Assembly: GCF_013403865.1 (NCBI RefSeq)
Contig: NZ_JABFDK010000001.1
Span: 930,001-994,000 of the forward strand
Origin: Winogradskyella costae
Lineage (GTDB): Bacteria; Bacteroidota; Bacteroidia; Flavobacteriales; Flavobacteriaceae
Reading direction: 5' to 3'
DNA: 64,000 nucleotides
Positions within the stretch are counted from its first letter, which is position 1. Each line of letters opens with the position of its first letter. The notes beneath the pieces were generated by a model. The model was not told the DNA's origin. It was given only the letters and a program-made list of their open reading frames with translations, and searched no databases. The translations under genes were made by a program, and so were the position numbers. Below are positions 61,101 to 64,000 of this stretch, piece by piece.

Positions 61101-63113
61101 TTATTTGTATGAACGTTGTTTTAGTTCAATATCTTTAAATTCTAATTCTTCTTTATGTAAAACTGCATCAGCAGGTTCTCCTTTATATTCCCAAGCAGCA
61201 ACAAAGGCGAAGTCTTCATCATTACGCTTAGCTTCTCCTTTTTGAGGACCATCTAATTCAGCAGATTCTTCTCTAAAATGTCCACCACAAGATTCTTCTC
61301 TCATTAAAGCATCCTTTGCAAATAATTCTCCTAACTCTAAGAAATCTGCAACACGTCCGGCTTTTTCAAGTTCTGGATTCATCTCATTTGCTGTTCCTGG
61401 TACAGAAACATCTTTCCAAAATTCTTCTCTTATGGCTTTAATTTCTGCCATAGCCTCTGTTAGACCTTGTGCGTTTCTAGACATTCCTGCCTTGTCCCAC
61501 ATTACTTTTCCTAATTTCTTATGAAAATAATCAACAGATTTAGTACCCTTATTATTTACAAAGAAGTTAATTCTTTCTGTGACTTCTTTTTCTGCCTCTT
61601 CAAACTCTTTAGAATCCGTTGAAATTTTCCCAGTACGGATGTCTGTAGATAAATAATCTCCTATCGTATATGGTAATACAAAATACCCATCGGCTAAACC
61701 TTGCATTAAAGCAGAGGCACCAAGTCTGTTTGCACCATGATCAGAGAAATTAGCTTCACCAATACAATAGCACCCAGGAATTGTAGTCATTAAATTATAA
61801 TCAACCCAAACACCACCCATTGTATAGTGTACTGCAGGATAAATCATCATAGGTGTTTCGTATGGATTTTGATCTATAATCTTTTCATACATCTGAAATA
61901 AATTTCCATATTTCGCTTCTACGATTGCCTGACCTAATTCGTAAATTTTTTCATCAGACGGGTTTGTAATGTTATGGATTTTAGCTTGTTCTCTTCCGTA
62001 ACGCTCAAATGCAGAGGCAAAATCTAAATATACCGCTTCACCAGTTGCATTAACTCCGTAACCAGCATCACAACGCTCTTTTGCAGCTCTAGATGCTACA
62101 TCACGCGGAACTAAGTTACCAAATGCAGGATAACGTCTTTCTAAATAATAATCGCGTTCATCTTCTGACAAATCGGTTGGTTTTTTACGACCTTCTCTAA
62201 TTGCCATAACATCTTCCATATTTTTAGGCACCCAAATACGACCATCATTACGTAATGACTCTGACATCAACGTCAGTTTCGATTGGTAATCTCCCGAACG
62301 TGGAATACATGTTGGGTGAATTTGTGTGTAACAAGGATTCGCAAAATACGCTCCTTTTTTATGAATTTTCCAAGCAGCAGTTGCGTTAGAGCCCATAGCG
62401 TTTGTTGATAAGAAATATACATTTCCATAACCACCAGAACCAACAACAACAGCATGTGCTGAATGCCTTTCTATTTCACCTGTAATTAAATTACGAGCAA
62501 TAATTCCTCTTGCCTTTCCGTCTACAATAACGACATCTAGCATTTCGTGACGGTTAAACATTTCAATCTTACCACGAGCAATTTGTCTATTCATTGCTGA
62601 ATACGCTCCTAGTAATAACTGTTGTCCTGTTTGTCCTTTAGCGTAGAATGTTCTAGAAACTAAAACACCACCAAACGAACGGTTATCTAATAATCCACCA
62701 TAATCACGTGCAAAAGGAACTCCTTGTGCCACACATTGGTCAATGATATTAGTAGATACCTCAGCAAGACGATACACGTTTGCTTCACGCGAACGGTAAT
62801 CACCACCTTTCACAGTATCATAAAATAATCTATATGTAGAATCGCCATCACCTTGGTAATTTTTCGCAGCGTTAATACCACCTTGTGCTGCGATAGAGTG
62901 CGCTCTACGAGGTGAATCTTGGTAAGCAAATGCTTTTACATTATAGCCTAACTCCGCTAATGTTGCAGCAGCAGAACCACCTGCAAGTCCTGTTCCAACG
63001 ACAATAACATCAATGTGACGTTTATTGGCTGGATTTACTAAATCGATGTGGTTTTTATAATCGGTCCATTTATCTTTAATTGAACCCTTTGGTACTTTTG
63101 AATCTAAAGCCAT
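61101..63113 (-). CDS. sdhA: Succinate dehydrogenase/fumarate reductase flavoprotein subunit
   Basis: This 670-residue catalytic subunit carries covalent FAD; the attachment histidine lies in [17 protein letters not shown]. The N-terminal nucleotide fold has [17 protein letters not shown]. Active-site blocks such as [11 protein letters not shown] and [12 protein letters not shown] are intact. Length and motifs fit the Bacteroidota type that works as succinate dehydrogenase or fumarate reductase. It is the middle gene of the operon. Confidence 0.97.
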   Translation of the reverse strand: MALDSKVPKGSIKDKWTDYKNHIDLVNPANKRHIDVIVVGTGLAGGSAAATLAELGYNVKAFAYQDSPRRAHSIAAQGGINAAKNYQGDGDSTYRLFYDTVKGGDYRSREANVYRLAEVSTNIIDQCVAQGVPFARDYGGLLDNRSFGGVLVSRTFYAKGQTGQQLLLGAYSAMNRQIARGKIEMFNRHEMLDVVIVDGKARGIIARNLITGEIERHSAHAVVVGSGGYGNVYFLSTNAMGSNATAAWKIHKKGAYFANPCYTQIHPTCIPRSGDYQSKLTLMSESLRNDGRIWVPKNMEDVMAIREGRKKPTDLSEDERDYYLERRYPAFGNLVPRDVASRAAKERCDAGYGVNATGEAVYLDFASAFERYGREQAKIHNITNPSDEKIYELGQAIVEAKYGNLFQMYEKIIDQNPYETPMMIYPAVHYTMGGVWVDYNLMTTIPGCYCIGEANFSDHGANRLGASALMQGLADGYFVLPYTIGDYLSTDIRTGKISTDSKEFEEAEKEVTERINFFVNNKGTKSVDYFHKKLGKVMWDKAGMSRNAQGLTEAMAEIKAIREEFWKDVSVPGTANEMNPELEKAGRVADFLELGELFAKDALMREESCGGHFREESAELDGPQKGEAKRNDEDFAFVAAWEYKGEPADAVLHKEELEFKDIELKQRSYK

Positions 63114-63125
63114 ATTAGATATGTT

Positions 63126-63800
63126 TTAATGATTAAGGTGATGAAATAATGCAATAAATATAAATCCTAATGGAATAATAATTGCATATGCTTTTCCGAA
63201 TCCCTTTAATCCTTTTGTGTATTTATTATTTGCACCAACCGATTGAAAGGCTGAGCTAAATCCGTGTAATAAATGTAATGCTAAGAAGACAAAAGCAATA
63301 ACATAAAGTACAACTCTCCATAAGTCTACAAACTTATGTTGTAACTCTTCGAAGTATCTAAATTCTCCGTTAGCAAGTTGCCCAGACATATCACCAACAA
63401 TATATTTGGTGTTAATTTCTGGAAACCAAAAATCATAGAAATGTAGTCCCATAAACGCTAAAATAGCAGCTCCACTCCAAATCATGTTTCTACTCATCCA
63501 AGTAGAATTTGCAGCACCATTATTTTTAGCATAAGAGATATTCCTTGCTTTATTGTTTTTAATTTCTAGTACAAATCCCATCACAAAATGAAAAATCACA
63601 CCAAAAATTAATACAGGTTGCATTAAATATTGAATCACCCAAAACGTCCCCATAAAGTGTGATACTTCATTAAAAGTATCTGCACTAAAAACAGATAATA
63701 GGTTAATTGCAAAATGTTGTAATAAGAAAATCATTAGGAAGAAAGCCGAAAGTGCCATGGCAAATTTTCTTCCAATCGACGAATTTAAAATCCCGCTCAT
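63126..63800 (-). CDS. sdhC: Succinate dehydrogenase cytochrome b subunit
   Basis: This 224-residue protein has five membrane segments and several conserved histidines (LLQHFAINLL, GVIFHFVMG, MGLHFYDFW, ALHLLHGFSSAF) suited to two heme b groups. The one-subunit, di-heme form is typical of Bacteroidota, with no sdhD. It anchors the complex and exchanges electrons with menaquinone. It is the first gene of the operon, with a strong promoter upstream. Confidence 0.95.
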   Translation of the reverse strand: MSGILNSSIGRKFAMALSAFFLMIFLLQHFAINLLSVFSADTFNEVSHFMGTFWVIQYLMQPVLIFGVIFHFVMGFVLEIKNNKARNISYAKNNGAANSTWMSRNMIWSGAAILAFMGLHFYDFWFPEINTKYIVGDMSGQLANGEFRYFEELQHKFVDLWRVVLYVIAFVFLALHLLHGFSSAFQSVGANNKYTKGLKGFGKAYAIIIPLGFIFIALFHHLNH

Positions 63801-63827
63801 TGTAATTGTAGTTGATTATTTGTTTAA

Positions 63828-63858
63828 CAAAGATACTGCGCAATTAACGTTTTCCCAA
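63828..63858 (-). promoter_or_regulatory. Promoter of sdhCAB
   Basis: On the minus strand TTG (63856-63858), a 20-bp spacer and TATCTTTG (63828-63835) fit the consensus well. The ATG is 28 bp away. The remaining 140 bp to the window end show no other feature. Confidence 0.7.
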
Positions 63859-64000
63859 CAACGCATTGTTATTATTAATTTATTTAGAATGAATTTAAGT
63901 AGATTTAAGCTTACTTTCAATCAAATTATTCTTATTAATCGTTTGAAACCTATAATACTGCCTTTACAGATAGACTTTTCTATTTTTAATTTATTTAAAA

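Overview
The window looks like chromosome of a marine-type Flavobacteriaceae bacterium (Bacteroidota). Reasons: AT-rich DNA; type IX secretion sorting domains at 1421 and 40685; promoter elements of the Bacteroidota TTG/TAnnTTTG type and few Shine-Dalgarno sequences; a TonB-dependent receptor with a partner lipoprotein; a complete Bacteroides-type aerotolerance (Bat) operon; and a three-subunit succinate dehydrogenase/fumarate reductase. The genus cannot be fixed from the sequence alone. No tRNA, rRNA, CRISPR array, prophage or insertion-sequence transposase was seen.

Layout. 1-2.7 kb: tail of a secreted beta-propeller protein and a membrane-anchored AraC regulator. 2.8-7 kb: gpsA, pheS with a small partner gene, a lipocalin-like lipoprotein, a small conserved protein and a CvpA-type membrane protein. 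7-13.7 kb: a minus-strand inorganic-carbon operon with two SulP anion transporters, two beta-carbonic anhydrases, a universal stress protein and a DUF2490 outer-membrane protein, preceded by a small membrane protein. 13.7-23.1 kb: the eight-gene MoxR/DUF58/Bat operon on the same strand. 23.3-31.7 kb: accessory genes (DUF4382 lipoprotein, aldo/keto reductase, SDR, HD-like hydrolase, AlbA_2 protein, the DUF1501/DUF1800 pair, two envelope proteins). 31.8-45.6 kb: an ALDH7-type aldehyde dehydrogenase, a giant alpha-2-macroglobulin lipoprotein, a palindrome-rich 512-bp gap, an SH3 protein, a T9SS type B protein with ten 27-residue repeats, and PBP1C. 45.6-53.6 kb: small membrane proteins, a divergent nuclease / TonB receptor / DUF5689 locus, a heavy-metal-domain lipoprotein and an EamA transporter. 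53.7-64 kb: an M16 peptidase pair, rplU-rpmA, a membrane-anchored MutS-like ATPase and sdhCAB.

How the genes work together. The SulP/carbonic anhydrase operon is best read as a bicarbonate uptake and CO2/HCO3- interconversion module. The Bat operon is a MoxR chaperone-VWA system at the inner membrane and periplasm. A2M and PBP1C together suggest periplasmic defence coupled to peptidoglycan repair. The nuclease/TonB/DUF5689 locus looks like a scavenging system, possibly for nucleic acid or phosphate. The most unusual non-coding signals are nested palindromic elements at 39.3-39.7 kb, an inverted repeat just upstream of the first SulP gene, and a terminator-like hairpin in the rplU leader.
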